A DNA stretch of 64,000 nucleotides from Numida meleagris (GCF_002078875.1 NC_034411.1:7634271-7698270), one strand, 5' to 3'; counted from the stretch's first letter, positions 27,124 through 40,756 are shown. Numbers and translations are program-made. The notes: a model not told the origin generated them from the letters alone.

Positions 27124-27267
27124 GGGGGGGGCGGGGGGGGTTGTGGACAGGGCTCGTTCGGCTTTGGAAAACGGTGTGGTTCATTGTGACTTCCGGGGGG
27201 GGGGCGGGGGGGGTTGTGGACAGGGCTCGTTCGGCTTTGGAAAACGGTGTGGTTCATTGTGACTTCC
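27124..27267. repeat. 73-bp tandem duplication with G-rich linkers
   Basis: The 54-base block beginning TTGTGGACAGGGCTCG occurs at 27,141-27,194 and again, apparently identical, at 27,214-27,267. Each copy is preceded by a G-run-C-G-run linker. The period is 73 bp. Identity of the copies implies a recent duplication or an assembly artefact in G-rich sequence. The linkers are strong G-quadruplex candidates on the plus strand. Confidence 0.9.
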
Positions 27268-30200
27268 TGCAGGGCTGCGGGGGCGGAGGGGGGGGGGGTG
27301 ATCGTGGAACAAAATCTTTTTTGCGGTGCCCCTCTAGCTCAGGGCGTTCGCTGCCTCGCTCACATCGGTGTGTCCGGTCTGGGAGGACGAGCTCTCTTGA
27401 AGCACGAAAATGGGAGTGCAGTTACCAGCTGTTATTTCTTTGCGTTTTCTTGAGCACCTCTGGAAAACTCCGGGACGCTTTTGCTGGAAATCTGTGGAGG
27501 GTTTCACGCGCTGTCCTTCGAGACCCTCGCTGGCTAATTAGCAGTTACACGGCCGTAACGTGAAACGAACGAGCCCGTTTCACCTGCTGGCCCCCCTGCC
27601 CGACGCAGGGCACAGCATGTCACAGCTCTGCGTTTGGCAGCCCATGCTCAGGCAAGTGCGAACTCCCAGCTCGGAGAAGCACGGGCTTCTCCAACTGGTG
27701 CCTGGGGACGGCACGGTGGCTCTCTGTGCCATCACCGGCTGCTGGATTTGCCCGCTGCAGGACGTGCCATTGCTCAAACAATGGTGGTAGAGGGCTTGGC
27801 TGCCCCCTAACATCAGCTTTCTGCTTGTGTGTCTCGAGCGAACGCTTCCTATCGGTGTGAGTTGAAAAGGCAGTTCCTGCCTTTCTGTTCCCACTTGTAG
27901 GGACTCACCTGCAAAAAAATACTCTCTCCAAATGCGTTGGAGAGAAGTCTGGCGGGCTTCTCGCTGCGTACAACATTTGTGAAGGCTTCTCGGTTTCCAC
28001 CTAAGCGCAGGGGAAGCCTTTGCAGTGGCAAAGCAAACAGTAGAAATGAATTGTGAAGTTGCTGTTGGTTATTACGTGTATTGCCTCAGAAATGAAGCAG
28101 TTGATGAGGCGGGGTGAGCTAGAAGTTGGCTTTTCTGCCTGAAGTTAAAATGCACGCATTTCCTCATAATAAGCCGGTATCTTTTGAATCTGATTTAAAG
28201 TAATGAGCTCGTGGTGGTGTCGGAGATAGGAGGAGGATTAGCAATTTGTGCTGCCAGATAGGTATATTAGAGTGCATCCTAGGGAATTCTTCCATTGTCC
28301 AGGCGAGTACTGCAGCATCTAACGTAGCAGCTGGAGATCTTCCTCCTTTCGTGACTGCTCCTACTTCCATTTCAGCTGGTAGTAAAAGCCGCCCACTCCT
28401 TTTGGGCAGGAACTGGATTGGACTGCTAACAAATGAGGCTAGACTTTGTGCATACTGAAACCTGACTTTGATTTTTTTGTGGGGGGCTGATTTCTTTTTC
28501 TCTGAAGCTGATGCAAAACAAACAACAAGAAACTTGCTAGCCGCAGGTACTTCAGGTTGTGTCTGGAGATGAAGCAGTCTTAAAGAGCATTAAATACATC
28601 TGTAGGTGCTGATTTATTAAGAAATGCGATTGTATTCCTTTATGCACCTGCTGTATTTTTACGGAAAAGATGAAATAATGCCACTGTTTCCCAGTGTTTT
28701 GGTGGAAATAATGGTCTAAATAATCTAAGCACTCCAGTCCTCTGCCTGAGAGATGCTGAGGAGTTTAAGGCCATGCACTAGTATCAAGGCAGCCCTCAAA
28801 TTCGATACTCTAAATTTTGTTTTAGCTTCCATGTAGTGCAACAGATCTTACGCAATGTCTAGTTTGAAGGAGTTTGCCATCATTTACACAAGCTGCTTTT
28901 ATTTTTCCTATAAATAATTCATAGGGGGAAAAAAAAAAAAAAAGAATTCTTTCAGGAACTCTGACTTCTTTCACACTGATGTAAAACACTCCTGGCACGG
29001 TTCTTCTCCAAGGGCACAAACACCAGACAGGTGATCCAAAATACTTGTGACTCTTTCTGCTTTTATGTAACATCCTAAAGTGTAATCTGTCAAGCAGGGA
29101 GAAGGCGGTACTTTGAAAGTGTAAGTAGTTTGCTGGTAATCTGCTTTTTGTAAGGCAGCGGAGATACACCTTCTCCCAAGCTCGCTGTGCGCAGGCGGCT
29201 CCGGAGGAGCCGGCTCCGGTTGCAGCAGTTCCTTAGCACGCACACGCACCGATCGGTGCCAGAAACAGCAGCTTCCAGCTCCCAGGTCCAAAGATCAGGA
29301 GCGCAGCGAAGGAGGGAGCAAGGTCCAGTTTAAATGGAAGCAGGCTGGCGGCACGGACCTTCAGCGTGGGTGAATCCCCTGCTAATGAACGGCGTGGAGC
29401 AAGTGGAATCGGCCGAGCCGAGAACAGTGCCGACTTCCTTCAGGGGCCTGGCACTGCACCTTGCCTGCCTCTTCATTTCTGTCAGCCTCCAGAGCTGTGC
29501 CGCCGCGGAGAAGTGCCTGCTTTCTGTAAGTGGAGAGGGACCCCCCTGACACGTGGTAGTTCTTTCATTCTTTTACAAACGAAGTCAGGTCTTGTGTTTG
29601 CTGTAGTGGAGGCTTCAGGTTTTTTGTTGGGGTGTTTTTTTTTTTTTTTTTTGGTTTGTTCAGCATTACCAGCACAAACACTAAAAAAAAAAAAAAAGAA
29701 AAAGAGAATAAAACAACAAAGCTGACTGCTGAACACAAGCAGGGAAAGCAAACCTTGTAAACTCAGCTCTAACGTTGCCGTCGGGTGCCCTGAAGGGGAG
29801 CAGAAAGCTGAAAGCAGACGTGTGGCGGGGAGGTGGCAGGGGCCGTGCCCTCCCGGCTGCCACTGCGCCTGTCACCGCGCGGAATAGAAAGCGCGCAGCG
29901 GCACTGGCTGCTGTGAGCGTGTCGGATGCTCTGTCATCACGAGGCGACTGGGAGGAGCTGTGAAGGTGCGCTCGACTCATGGCTGGGAGATTCCTCCAGC
30001 TCGAAGGGGAACTCCTGCCTGGGGAAGAGCTGTTTTCAGGGCATTTCCCAGGGAGAGCCGGGGCGGGCTACGCTGGAGTACGGTGCGGGCAGCGTGCAGG
30101 AGGGGCTGCGAGCGGTGCCGAGGAGCAAGGTGCTGGAGAGGCCTGGAGGAGCCAGCAAGCCACCAGAGTGAGTTTTGCCTCTTGATCGTCCCTTCGCTGG

Positions 30201-31729
30201 GGCCAGGGCTTGGCTAGCACCAGGGAGGCAGCAGCCACCAGCACGTCGGAGGGGCTGTGCGTAATAGGGCCCTGCGTTAGGTGAGTTCCAGCTGGTGTCC
30301 CCCAAATGAGGGGCTGCGTTCCCCCTGCCCTGCGTGGTACGTAACGGCAGGTCTTGCCATGCGACATCTGAAGTTGCCAATCTGTATAACCCGATCGGTG
30401 TCTTGACAAGCAGTGGGCTTAATGAGGAATTTCTCATTAAAATTACTCTGGAATTGAGTTTTAAGTGGTGTTGAATGACACGAGTCTCAGTTTGTGTGAT
30501 TGTTAGGAGCCAAAGCTTGTTTACCTTGCTTTCACGTTGGTAAGATGTATTAGATTTCATGTGACAGCTTCTGCTTCTAGGGAAGTCGGAATAAAAATGT
30601 GTTCTAGTACGTTAAGGGCACAAAAAAGAAAAGTGCAAATGTGGGTTGTTTTCTTTCATGTTATTTTTAAAACGGGGCGGTATATGGAAGCAGCAGAAGA
30701 AAGAAGTTCCTTTTTCAAAGGAACCCTGACTTGTTGGGAAGACCTGAACTCGCCCGAAATGTTGCTCGGGTGATGTGCGATGGGTAAAGCTGTTCTCTCG
30801 CTCCCTGATCTCCCCCCCAAAAACTCTGTGCTTCTCGAGCCACGCTCCCCCCCGACGGAAACGCGACAATCATCAGCTCCTTCCTCAGCAGTCCCCGAGG
30901 TTCCCTGCAGAGTGGCCTGTAACTTCAGTCCTTCAAAACCTCCTGGCGTGCCAGGCAGGCAGCGAGGGCGAGCGAGCTGCGCTATAGAAAGAACCGCCCA
31001 TGATTGGAGGTAAACTATGCGGATATATGTTGGGGTGGAGGTTGAAAGGAGCGTGGAGGGCATATTTGAAGCAAACCGTACAACTGCTACAGCAGGTCTG
31101 ACTAGTTTCAGACGCCTGAAGGCAGCTTTGTCTCAACTTCAGGTAGCTGCGAAATGAAGTTTTTAAAACCTAATTCAGAAATACGTCGTCATCTTCCGGC
31201 GCCTCCACGAACCCTTTACTCTTGGTGTGTTTTTACAGGCAGCCTTTCACTCGTGGAAGAAAGTGCTTAATAGGTACACGTGCACGCATATCGTTTGCAT
31301 ATTTTTAAAATGTGCACTTCATCAAGATAGGAGGCAGGCGTGCACGCACAGAGCACGGCCTTTTTTCAGCTAGAGGTAGCGCTTTGCTTTATCTCCGCGT
31401 GCTGGTGTACGTGCGTGCCAGTGAGAGAGAGCTGTCTGCATCTGAGCGCTTCCCCTGGCACCATTTGCTGCCGCTCGCTCCGTGTGCCCGTCCCCGTGCA
31501 CGAGCAGTGACTCACGCTGCTGCAGAGAGATTCTGACCGGGGCAGCTTTCATGCCAGCTGTCCCAGGGGCCCGATAACTTGCTTGGGTTCCCCTCCTGCG
31601 CTCGAGCACACGCTCTGTTTCACCCTCCTGCTCCATCTGGCTCTTGGAAGCAGCCCTTCCCCTCTCCTCCCCTCGCCGAAGCATTACACAAACGCCTCGC
31701 AAAGGAAAAGAAGTGCTACCAAGTGCTCT

Positions 31730-31752
31730 GCGTGCGTGCGTGCGTGCGTGTG
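31730..31752. repeat. (GCGT)n microsatellite
   Basis: About five GCGT/TGCG tetranucleotide units in the SERTAD2 intron. Confidence 0.85.
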
Positions 31753-31840
31753 TCACGCAGCACACAGCTTCCTCTTGCTGCCCTGCTTCTCCACGCCGTC
31801 GGTGCAACACACACGTGATAGCTGTGCCGTGATAAGGGCT

Positions 31841-31860
31841 GTTTGTTTGTTTGTTTGTTT
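31841..31860. repeat. (GTTT)n microsatellite
   Basis: Five exact GTTT units in the SERTAD2 intron, about 90 bp from the GCGT repeat. Confidence 0.9.
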
Positions 31861-34469
31861 AATTGTGGGGAGAACTGGCAGAAGAATGTCTTGGGGGAGG
31901 TGAAGGGGCTGCTCTGACCGAATGCAAAACGAGGTTCGGAGCACTCAGTTTCAGTTTCCCCATTTCCTTCTGTATTTTCCACTCCCATTTCCCAGAAACT
32001 GGCTTTGGGATCGAGTTTTCACCCGGCACTAAGTGACCTGTGGGAAGCACGCTTCAAAGTACGGGCTGAGTACGCACGCTGTTCAAATATGCTGCTAGAA
32101 AAGTGTCCCCGCGCAAGATGAAACGATTTATTTGAGAACTTCTGGCATTACCGTGCTGAAAACTTTGCGGGTCGCGCGGAGGCTGTTTGGAATGGCACTG
32201 CTTCGCTGCAGTCGTTTTTATCGTGCAATCCAACAGGTGCTGTGAAAAACGAAATCCCTTTCCTCTCTGGCTGTAGCTGCTGCGCGTTGCGAGCAGTTCA
32301 AGGCTGGCCAAAGTTCCCTTTATCAGCTCTCAGAAGGCTCCTCGGGGCCGGCATGAAAACACACGCTGCGTTTCAACAAACGCGAGCCGGGCCGAAAGGC
32401 CACCACCGGTTAGACAACGTGATACCATCACCCAACGCTGTCTTTGCAAACTTTCCTGTCAAACTTTAACTTTGTTGCTGCCGCTCTCATTGGTGGAGAA
32501 ACGTCCAGCAGTTTTACCACCTCCCCACAAGAGACGTGGGGGCGAGTGAGCGCGTTCTCACAGCACATCCTTGCTTGCGGGGCTGCGTTCATTTTATTGA
32601 AGCAACAACGTTGAAAGCAGCTCAAGTGCGACGTAGCTGCTTTACGAAGCGCCGGGGAAATGCCTTCTGTTCTAATCTTTGTTTTTTCCTCTTTTAACTT
32701 TCGGCAGCGAGAAACGAGTTAACAAACGCAAGCTGCAGGCCGGGAACTAAAATGACTTGTCATTGCTGGGATGTGCTTTGCATTTTGCAGCACACGTTTC
32801 TTTTGGAGTTTTTGCTCTTCCCCTCCCTCCCCCCCGCCCCGGTTCGCTGCTTTTCAGTTTGACTGTGATAATTTATTCAGCACTGTTTTCAGAGCAATAA
32901 CCTACTTTTTGGCAAACCGGTCGGTTCTTTCTGCAGCGGTGTGGGTATTTTTTCCCCTCCGTGCGCTGATGAAGGGCTGAGGACGAGGGGGAAAAACAAG
33001 CCCTCTGTGGGGAAAAGACGCCGCGATACGCTCGAAAGCAAGGGCTCTCACCAAGCAATTATAGACACGCGCGGAAAACTCTTATTATACACAGAGGGGT
33101 CTGGTCCCTCCTGGATGCGTGCACAACTCTCATTAACCTTTATAGGAATGTGACGCAGCCAGCGGACATGGGTCTACAGCGCTCTGTCCCTGCGTGCGCT
33201 ACAAAGACCGGCTGGCCCGTGGCATGCGTGTGCCAATAGAGATGTCTCCTGGTGCACAGCACAGCACAGCATCGCCGTGATCTATTGTTTCGAGTGGCGT
33301 TGCTGAGGAGGAAGGATGTGTTGGTTGCGCTGTTTCATCCTTCTCCCTCAGAGACTGACCGGTAGCATCTTGTCGTGTCATTTTAGCAGGGAAAGGGGAG
33401 AGCGCGTTCGTTAATCCGTGTCACTTTCTGCTGGCTGCGCCGGCTCTTGCAGATCGTTTCAAATGTGATTTACAAGGAGCCTCTTCCCAGCCACGCTCTC
33501 GCTGTGCCGCTGCCTGCAGGCTCTGGAGTGGGAAGAGGAGGAAGGCAGCCGGCTCGCGGCTGAGCCGGGCCCCGGAGCGGCACACAGCCATCTTCGCTGC
33601 TGCTGATCCGCTGCTGCGAGAGACGCCAGCCCCGCTTCTCCCTGCACGCAGGCCTCGGCGTGCCAGTGGGACTGGCAGCTGCTGGGCGAGGGGCCCCGGT
33701 GCCAGGAGCAGCACGGAGCTGGGCGAGCTGCTTGGCAGCTCCCAAGGAGCCTGTGCGTGGAAGCACTCGCGTGCTTTTCAGGTGACTGCGAGCAGAGCCT
33801 ACTGAATCATCGGCTCGTCCTGTAGCAGAGCCTGAGAAGCTGGCCTAACGCAGCGCCCGGTTTTATTTACTGCGGCTCTCATTTCCTACTCCTGCTGCCC
33901 AGGTGTGTTACGCAGATCCTAATCCTTCAGCTTTTGACGCTGGCAGCAGGCAGAGCCGCTCGGCCTGCGTGCACCCAGCGCCGTGTGACTTGATTTGCGC
34001 TTGGCAGGCCTGGCGGCTTCCTTAGGGCTGCCACGTGGAGCATGAATTTGAGAAGAACCTTGGCCGGCGCGGTGGGGTGGCTCTGCGAAGCGTGGGGCCG
34101 CAGCAAGACCTGTCCCGGGGAGGCTGAACGGAGGGGTCTGCACCGAGGGCACGTTGCCCAGAGGCCACCCCTAGAGCCATGGCTCCCAGTGGCAATCCGC
34201 CGCCAAGGCCCACGTCAAGCCAGTGTGTGTGAGACGTTTGCAGTAGACGTGTCTTCTGCTGGGCAATCCCTTTTTTCCAGTAAACACCGCCGCCTCGTAC
34301 AGGAATAAGGGCTGTTCTGGATGAAGGTGTTGTAGCCTCAGAGTGCTGTCTAGCAGCCGTACCTGCTCCCTGCACTGAAACAACGGCCCTTGTTGCTCAC
34401 AGCCGGGCTGCAGCCCGCTGCAGTGTGCCCGGCTAACCCGCGTTGTCTTGTTCCCCTCCTGCTTCTGCC

Positions 34470-34860
34470 AGGGCAGATTTTAATGGCTTAACGAGCTAAC
34501 AAGTGCCCGTCTGATTTAAACTTGTATTAAGTTCTGTTACCCCGATAGAATTCTTAATATTATAAACACCCTTAATAACATGGCTATAATCTAGAAAACC
34601 TGCTCTCCTTTTTCCAAACAATTACTTAATGAGGCAGTAATTTATCCTAAGCTATATTTATTGGAGCCTTGTATTTATTGCAGCTTTATCAGACGTACTC
34701 GGTGCGTGCAGTTAGTCAAAAACATTAGAACTGCTCCGCTTCTTCCAAGAGAACATGTTACATTTAGCAAACTGACAGCATTAGGAACTGTTTCCAATTT
34801 AATAGAAGCATATGTTTCCTGCGAGGCTTAACACACTGCAGAGCTGGAGATTGCCTTAGA
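34470..34860. promoter_or_regulatory. SERTAD2: Candidate conserved intronic element, tentative
   Basis: This AT-rich block sits abruptly within GC-rich intron. It carries many TTAAT/ATTAAT cores, CTTAATGAG, two TATTTATTG-type segments (about 34,657 and 34,671) and few CpGs. In vertebrate genomes such islands of AT-rich, motif-dense sequence inside introns are often conserved enhancers. This is inference from texture only. Confidence 0.3.
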
Positions 34861-37800
34861 CTGCGGCTTTGCCTTTTTTTTTTTTTTTTTTAGCGTGGTA
34901 GAAACGAGCTGGAAAGAGAAGGCAGAAGTGGAGCTTGCAAGTCGTGTTTCTGGTTGTTTTGCTGGCTTTTGTTTCCCAGAGAGCCTTCTCGCAGGGCTCC
35001 GGCAGGCTGCGAGCTGAAGAAACTATCAAGAAAGTGGTGTGGGCGGCGCGCGGAGAGCTGCGCTCCAAACGCAGTTTCTGATCATTAACAAACAGCAAGA
35101 GCTTGCTCTGCCCTCTGGGCCTCAAATAGTACAGTATGCAACAAGGGAGAGCAGGCAAGGCACGAGGATGGAAACAGTAGGATCAGATTACAGTTTCAAA
35201 ATATCGCTGGAACACGTTGGCTGGCGTTACGCTATTGACTGGCTTTATAATTGCCTTGCTTATTTGCTAGGGAAGGCTTCACCTTACTCGCTGATGAAGG
35301 CGGGCGTTCCTTCGGGGCCTGGGGGACTCTGGGCTAACCCGGCCCCTGAGCGTCGCCCACCACGCTGCCCTTATTTCCAGTTCAGCCCGAGCCTGGAAAG
35401 GCCTCTCGCCCTGCCGCAGCCTGCCGAGGTGGGGGGGTGCCGGCAGCGGGGTGCTGATGCTGAGCCTGCAGGGAGAGGGGGGAAATAGCCACCACCGACG
35501 GCTACTGCTGCCACCGGCGGCCTCATGGCGAAGGCTTGCAAACGTGAAAGCAATTCCCTGTGCTCTCTGGAAGCACAGAGTGACCCAGGAGGCCAGTTTT
35601 TTAATACGGCTCTGAAGGAGGGTTTTCTGAGTGCTTATTAAACCTCACTCCGTTTAAAAACAAAACAAACAAACAAAAAAAAAAAACCATCCAGAATTAA
35701 TATAAAATGTAAGTGTCGGGGAAAACTGACGTCGTAAATGAGAGAGCGTGGCTCTGGAGGGGCAGAAAGCCCAGCACAGCTCTCCTTCCCCTGCCCCTCA
35801 CCTAGGGTTGGCCTTCTTGTCTCCTGCTCACCTCTGCCATGAGGGCAGATCCTTACCCAGCAGCACTCGTCAGGAGCCCTCCCTTCAGCCGGGCAGCGCA
35901 GGCGCGTTCAACTCAAACAAGTAAAAGCTGCATCAGATCCTGAGAAGCAGCCTTGCAAAAAAAAAAAAAAAAAAAGCCACCCACACCAAACCCCTGTCAG
36001 AGCACAAATTGCCAGCCAGCTGCAGCACGCTGAATGTAGCCGTGCCTCGCTGCGTGGTACGTGCTGTACCAGCTCCCCGGGATGCTGCCGTGCCAGGATT
36101 TAAAGACCACGGTGTCAAGAGATGAAAGCCTCCAGGAGGGGTGAATTTCACCACGCCGTGCCCTCACCTCCAGAAGCCCCCGCTGCGTACTCGCTTCGGC
36201 TCTGGTGTTAAACCTCTGCACCCAGCTTGCTTCCACTGAGACTGGGAGGGGGTGCTGGAGATCGTGCAGCTCATGGGGATGGATCCGTGGGAGCCGCCTG
36301 TGGGTTCGGGTGGTCCCTCAGGCTGGGCTGGGCAGCGCAGCGACGCCTGTGGGGCGCGCACACCTCTGCTAGCTCCGAGGAGCCGGCCCTCATCTTGCCA
36401 GTTGAACCCAGTTGGCACAAAAGACCTTTTTATTTCGGTCCCGCGGCTCTCGGTGCCAAATCCCGATCCCGCTGCAGGCAGTAACAAAACTCTCATTGAC
36501 GACCGTCGGGCCAGGATACAGCCAACGCGGCCCTCAAGGGTGAGAAGCGAGGGATGGAGGAGAGGGAAACAACGCTCCGTGCCCCAGACCTGGGGGGGGT
36601 TGGCTGCCTGTGGGCTCCGCAGTTGGGTGCGTTCACCTTTGTGAGCAGCGTGCCGCTCGCTGTCACAGCCTTGCCTAATTCACCTGCTCGTCCTCTGGGC
36701 CGGCCCATGGGGCGGCACCAACGTGGGTGGAAAAGCAGTTTGTTAAAGACTCTGTCCCACTCGGTGCCCAGTTCCTCTTTCTTTCTCTTCCTTCCCGTCT
36801 GCCCCAAGGAGCCGGGGGACTTGCGGGCTGCGGGAGTGATTTCCAAGAAGAGGCATTTCAAACTAAGCCGCTCAAAGCCCTTGCGAGTTAACATGAACGA
36901 TAACCAAATCACCTTTCCCTCTTTTTTTTTTTTTTTTCTCTTTTTCCAATACATCCAGTGCTTCCCTGTGCCAAATTCCCAATTAATAACGAGGTTTTAG
37001 AAATAGCCCAGCAGTAACGAGGACTAATGGCGTAAGCACAACTGGTGCATGCAGCAGCTGCGCCTTGACGTGTGCGACCCTCTGCAGAGCCAAGGGCTGA
37101 TCTCCAGGTCTCCAGGTGGGCTCGGAGGCACAGGCAGGCATCGTGACACAAGCTTTGTTCTGTGCGGCCGATGATCTCTTCTGCTGAGCCCCAACTGTAT
37201 TTCCTCCCAGCTCAGCCTGAAGAGCACCAATAGAAGGACACTAAATGCCATGCAAATGAAATATATGTATATATGACTTTTGTTTTTCAATTAAGAAAAG
37301 CCAGCTCCCAAACAATGCTAGCGTTTCTCTGGCTCTGAGGCACGTGCGATCACCCTAAATGGGCAAAAAAGCAAACTGCATCTTTCTCAGCAACAATGGT
37401 TCAGCTTCTGGGTCTGGATCTTCCAGCTCTGGGGCCAACTGGTGGATAATGTTGGGGAAAATCTCCAAGTAATTCCCCTCCCCCCGTCCCTGGATAAATT
37501 CTTTTTTTTTTCCACGGCCTTCCTTCAGCTTTCTAGTTCCACATACCTAAGTAACGTTCAAAACTAACTTGCATACCAAAGCCCCGTCCCTGTTCCAGCC
37601 ATAGGACTCAGGACCTGCCTCCAACTTCCCGTGCTCAGCAGGGTGCAAGCCGGCCTCCTCTCGTCCCAGTCTTTGCCCAGCCAGCTCCGTAAGTTCGGCA
37701 CCTTCCCTCTCCCAGCACGAGCTCCGGCCGGAGAGGTTTGCGGTGAGGGTTTTGTTGGAGACGTTTGAGCTTGCAGCTTGTTTTTATGGCGTGCCACGTC

Positions 37801-39465
37801 TTAAGATGTACAGAAGGGATCTCTCTAATGTAGGCACGAAACTGCTGGTAGGAGGAGGTGGTTTGAACCCTAAAGAATAAACAGGCAACACTGACTTAAG
37901 CTGCGGCAGTCCAAAACTGCACAGTTACTTTGCAGAGATCCAGAGAAATGCTTGCGAGACTCAGAGCTTGTCTGTTCTTACCAACTGCATCACTTGGTCT
38001 GAAAAGATACCGCCTCCTCGCTTCGCGTAGAGTCAATAAAGTGATTTATGGAAACTGGAGGAAAATGTTTTTACAATTCCCATTTGCGTGCCGGAGGAGA
38101 AGGGAGCAAAGTAAAACTCTACAAAGCCGGGAGTCTAGCAGTGTTCGTTTGAGCCCCGCTCGGGGGAATTAAACGTCCTGCTTGGGCTGCAATCCTGCCC
38201 TGTGCCTGTAATAGTTAAATGCTTTTCAGAGAGCGTTTCCGGGGAGAAGAAAACTGAAAGCTGCGCTGAGAAGCTCGGAGGTTAAATTTTGAGTTTTCCT
38301 GGTCTGTTTGGTCTTTTCAAAGGGCCAGCTCGGAACTAAGCTACGTGAAGATCGAGTGAGATGTGCAAGCGTGACAGTCATACGTACAGGAAACCTTGAA
38401 TCATTTCTGAGCTTCCTGGAACACGACGCGGGGAGCTTATCGTCGTGTTTACTAATGATGATCCCATCGCTGCTGGCCAGCTTAGGAAACGTCCAGCTGT
38501 ACCAGCACCTCGATCTTGGGCGCGCACGGGAGAAGCCGACTCACTTGGGTTCTTTAGAGACGTGTGCCGACGTCCCCGGCGAGAACATTTCATAACCAAG
38601 GGTAGGGAGCGGAGCATGGCCACCACAAGGGTGTTTTCTTCATCCTGGGGAAAAAGGTGGGCTTTGTGCAGCCAGTATTTTTATACATTCCTCGCAGAGC
38701 CTGACGAACTTCAAAACTCTCACAGCCCCCTGAGCCATTAACAAATTTCTCTTTAAATAGATAGAGCATTGCGGATGGAACGTTGGTATGTCTGTAGCAC
38801 AGAGTCTGTCTTTTTTCAGGGGAGGAGAGAGTAGGAAGGGGTGGGAAGCTGCTGGCCCTCCCTGTGACCCACGGCTCCTTTAGCGCGTGCTGGAGCCTGG
38901 GAGGACTTGGGATTGGTGCTGGCCTCCAGCTCCCGTTCTTGCCGTATTTGTCGGAAGTCACGGGAGGCGTGTTGGCCGTGAGTGTTTGAGCAGGAGATCC
39001 TCCCCGCCATCCCCAGCCCACGTGCGTGGCTCCGGAGTAGCCCGTGGAAGTGACAGCAGGGAGCGGAGACAAACCAGAGCCCGGCGGTGGTGCTGCATTT
39101 CAGAGGTTTTGCTCACCCGAGATTCCAGGCGCGGGGACTGCTGGGAGCTGGCCAAGGCGCTTGGATCGCAGCCTGCCCGTTCTCGGCTCCGCCGCGCTGC
39201 TCCCTCCCCCCGCCTTGCTTTTTTTAATTGCATAATATGCTAGAAAATGATCTGCATTCGGGACTTATTTTTAACCAGAAAAGGCTCTCTTCGCCCAATC
39301 TGATTTTGGATTTCGCATCCAGCAGACGCCTCCCGAACCTCATTCCTTTTTCCATCGAAACCCCGACTTCTGTCGCCCCTTCCCATCTCTCCCATTTTGT
39401 GAGGGCTCTTCGCTTTTCGGTGTTCCACAGACGTTCCTGGGGCCGTCTGCACATCCTTAGCAGAG

Positions 39466-39488
39466 CTGTCTGTCTGTCTGTCTGTCTG
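39466..39488. repeat. (CTGT)n microsatellite
   Basis: Five to six CTGT units near the 3' end of the SERTAD2 intron. Confidence 0.9.
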
Positions 39489-40756
39489 ACCAGCGTGCGG
39501 TGACCAAACGCCTCACACCCGCCCAGCTCAGTCACACTGTGGGCGTGGGGCCTGGTGGGGGAACTGGGAATGGTGCTCCAATAAGGAAGGCGCGTTGCGT
39601 CTCTGCATGAGAGCTGGGGGGCAGCTGTATGTTGAAGCTTCTGGCCTTCCAGTCCCCCCAGTTCAGACGCACAACGCGCTTTGGTTTGGGAGAAGGGAAG
39701 CCAACCCGGGCCTCTGGGAAGCCCGGCTGGAGGTGGCGAAGGAGGGGCCGGGGAGAGGATCTCAGCTGCCGTGTGACAGCGCTTCCTGCCCCCACCAGCA
39801 CAGCCCTCCCACGCCGCTGCAGGCGGTGCCCGCTGAGCCCTGCGCCGTGCAGCTCTCGTTCCATGGGCCTGTCCCCAGCGTGGGGCCGGGGCTGTGTCTC
39901 AGCAGGGTACCCCATGGCTGCCCCACACCTGGGGGCCTTTCTGATGGAGGTGCCCGTGTCCCCAGACCCCGGGCACCGCGCTGGCTGGGTCCGGGGCCCC
40001 CACTGCGGCGGCAGAGAGTGCAGAGAATAATCTTGGCCATCAGGCTAAACGACCTGGCGGCTCTTCTTCTTTGTCTGTAATTTCTCTAATTCTGTGATGA
40101 GGGAAATAACTGCATTTCCTGCTCCAGTCGTGTGGGCCATATGCAATCATTTAAACAAACCCACGAGCTCAGAGATGCCCCTATCCAAGGAGCTCAGTTC
40201 GCAGACTTCACCGAGGTCTCCCTGTTCACTGAGGACTCTCTCGGCGCACGATTGCTTAAGCCTCGTTCCCCTTCCCCCCACAAACATACCTTCAAACAGA
40301 AAGGGAAATGACTTGCAAGAAGAGCGTGTTGTGTTTCTGTGCCTAGTGGTGGCCACGAAATTCTAAGGTGCATTTAATAGAGTTTGCAGCTTGCAGATAC
40401 ATGGGACCATACGCTTCACCACATGTGCTGGGGGAAACCTGCCGCCAGGTGCACAGGGGCTTGAGTTTTACAGGTGCCGTTCTAATTCCTGCTTGGGATT
40501 TACCAGCCCAGCCACGCTAAGAGGTGATGGAGTGGAGCATGGAGTTCAGGCTGCTCCTGCTTCCCCTTCACCCCACTGTGAGCAAAGAGTGAGTTTTATG
40601 TGGGCGGCTCCGCGTGCTTGGGCTGACGGCGGGGGGACGGGACGTCTGGGCTGCCCACACCGCCCGGACAGGGCGTAGGGATTGGCTGGGTGGGAAAAGG
40701 AGAGCAGACGTAAGCTTCGCTGGCTTGATCAGTGCCTTGTCCTTCCTTTCAGATAT

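Larger units (their letters stand above)
26180..27130 (+). promoter_or_regulatory. SERTAD2: CpG island, SERTAD2 promoter region
   Basis: CpG density and GC content rise sharply at about 26,190 and stay high to about 27,130, the strongest island upstream of the SERTAD2 coding exon on the same strand. It contains a TATA-like TATAAT at 26,462, long GGA and CCT tracts, and a good splice donor (GTGAGC) at 26,620. SERTAD2 in other vertebrates has a non-coding first exon at a CpG-island promoter separated from the single coding exon by a long intron, which fits this layout. The exact transcription start is not determined, and weaker GC-rich patches at about 29,160-30,150 and 33,430-33,740 could hold alternative first exons. 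Confidence 0.7.
26620..40752 (+). other. SERTAD2: SERTAD2 intron 1 (about 14.1 kb)
   Basis: Bounded by the predicted donor at 26,620 and the clear acceptor (pyrimidine tract then AG at 40,751-40,752). No coding exon is recognisable inside. It contains a 73-bp tandem duplication near its 5' end, GC-rich patches at about 29,160-30,150, 33,430-33,740, 38,850-39,200 and 39,600-40,030, several microsatellites, and an AT-rich element near 34,480-34,850. Many overlapping open frames in the GC-rich patches are composition artefacts. Confidence 0.6.

Noticed and set aside
26128..27262. Several overlapping 140-200-codon frames around the SERTAD2 CpG island
   Set aside because: They occur on both strands and in all frames, consist of Gly/Arg/Pro/Ser runs, and reflect low stop-codon frequency in GC-rich DNA.
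29630..29705. Poly(T) and poly(A) tracts as signs of a processed pseudogene
   Set aside because: No cDNA-like sequence or target-site duplication lies next to them; they are simple homopolymers.
40682..40756. Upstream in-frame ATG giving a 341-residue SERTAD2
   Set aside because: A strong splice acceptor at 40,751-40,752 lies between this ATG and the conserved MLGKGGKRKFDE start, so the extra 25 codons are intronic.
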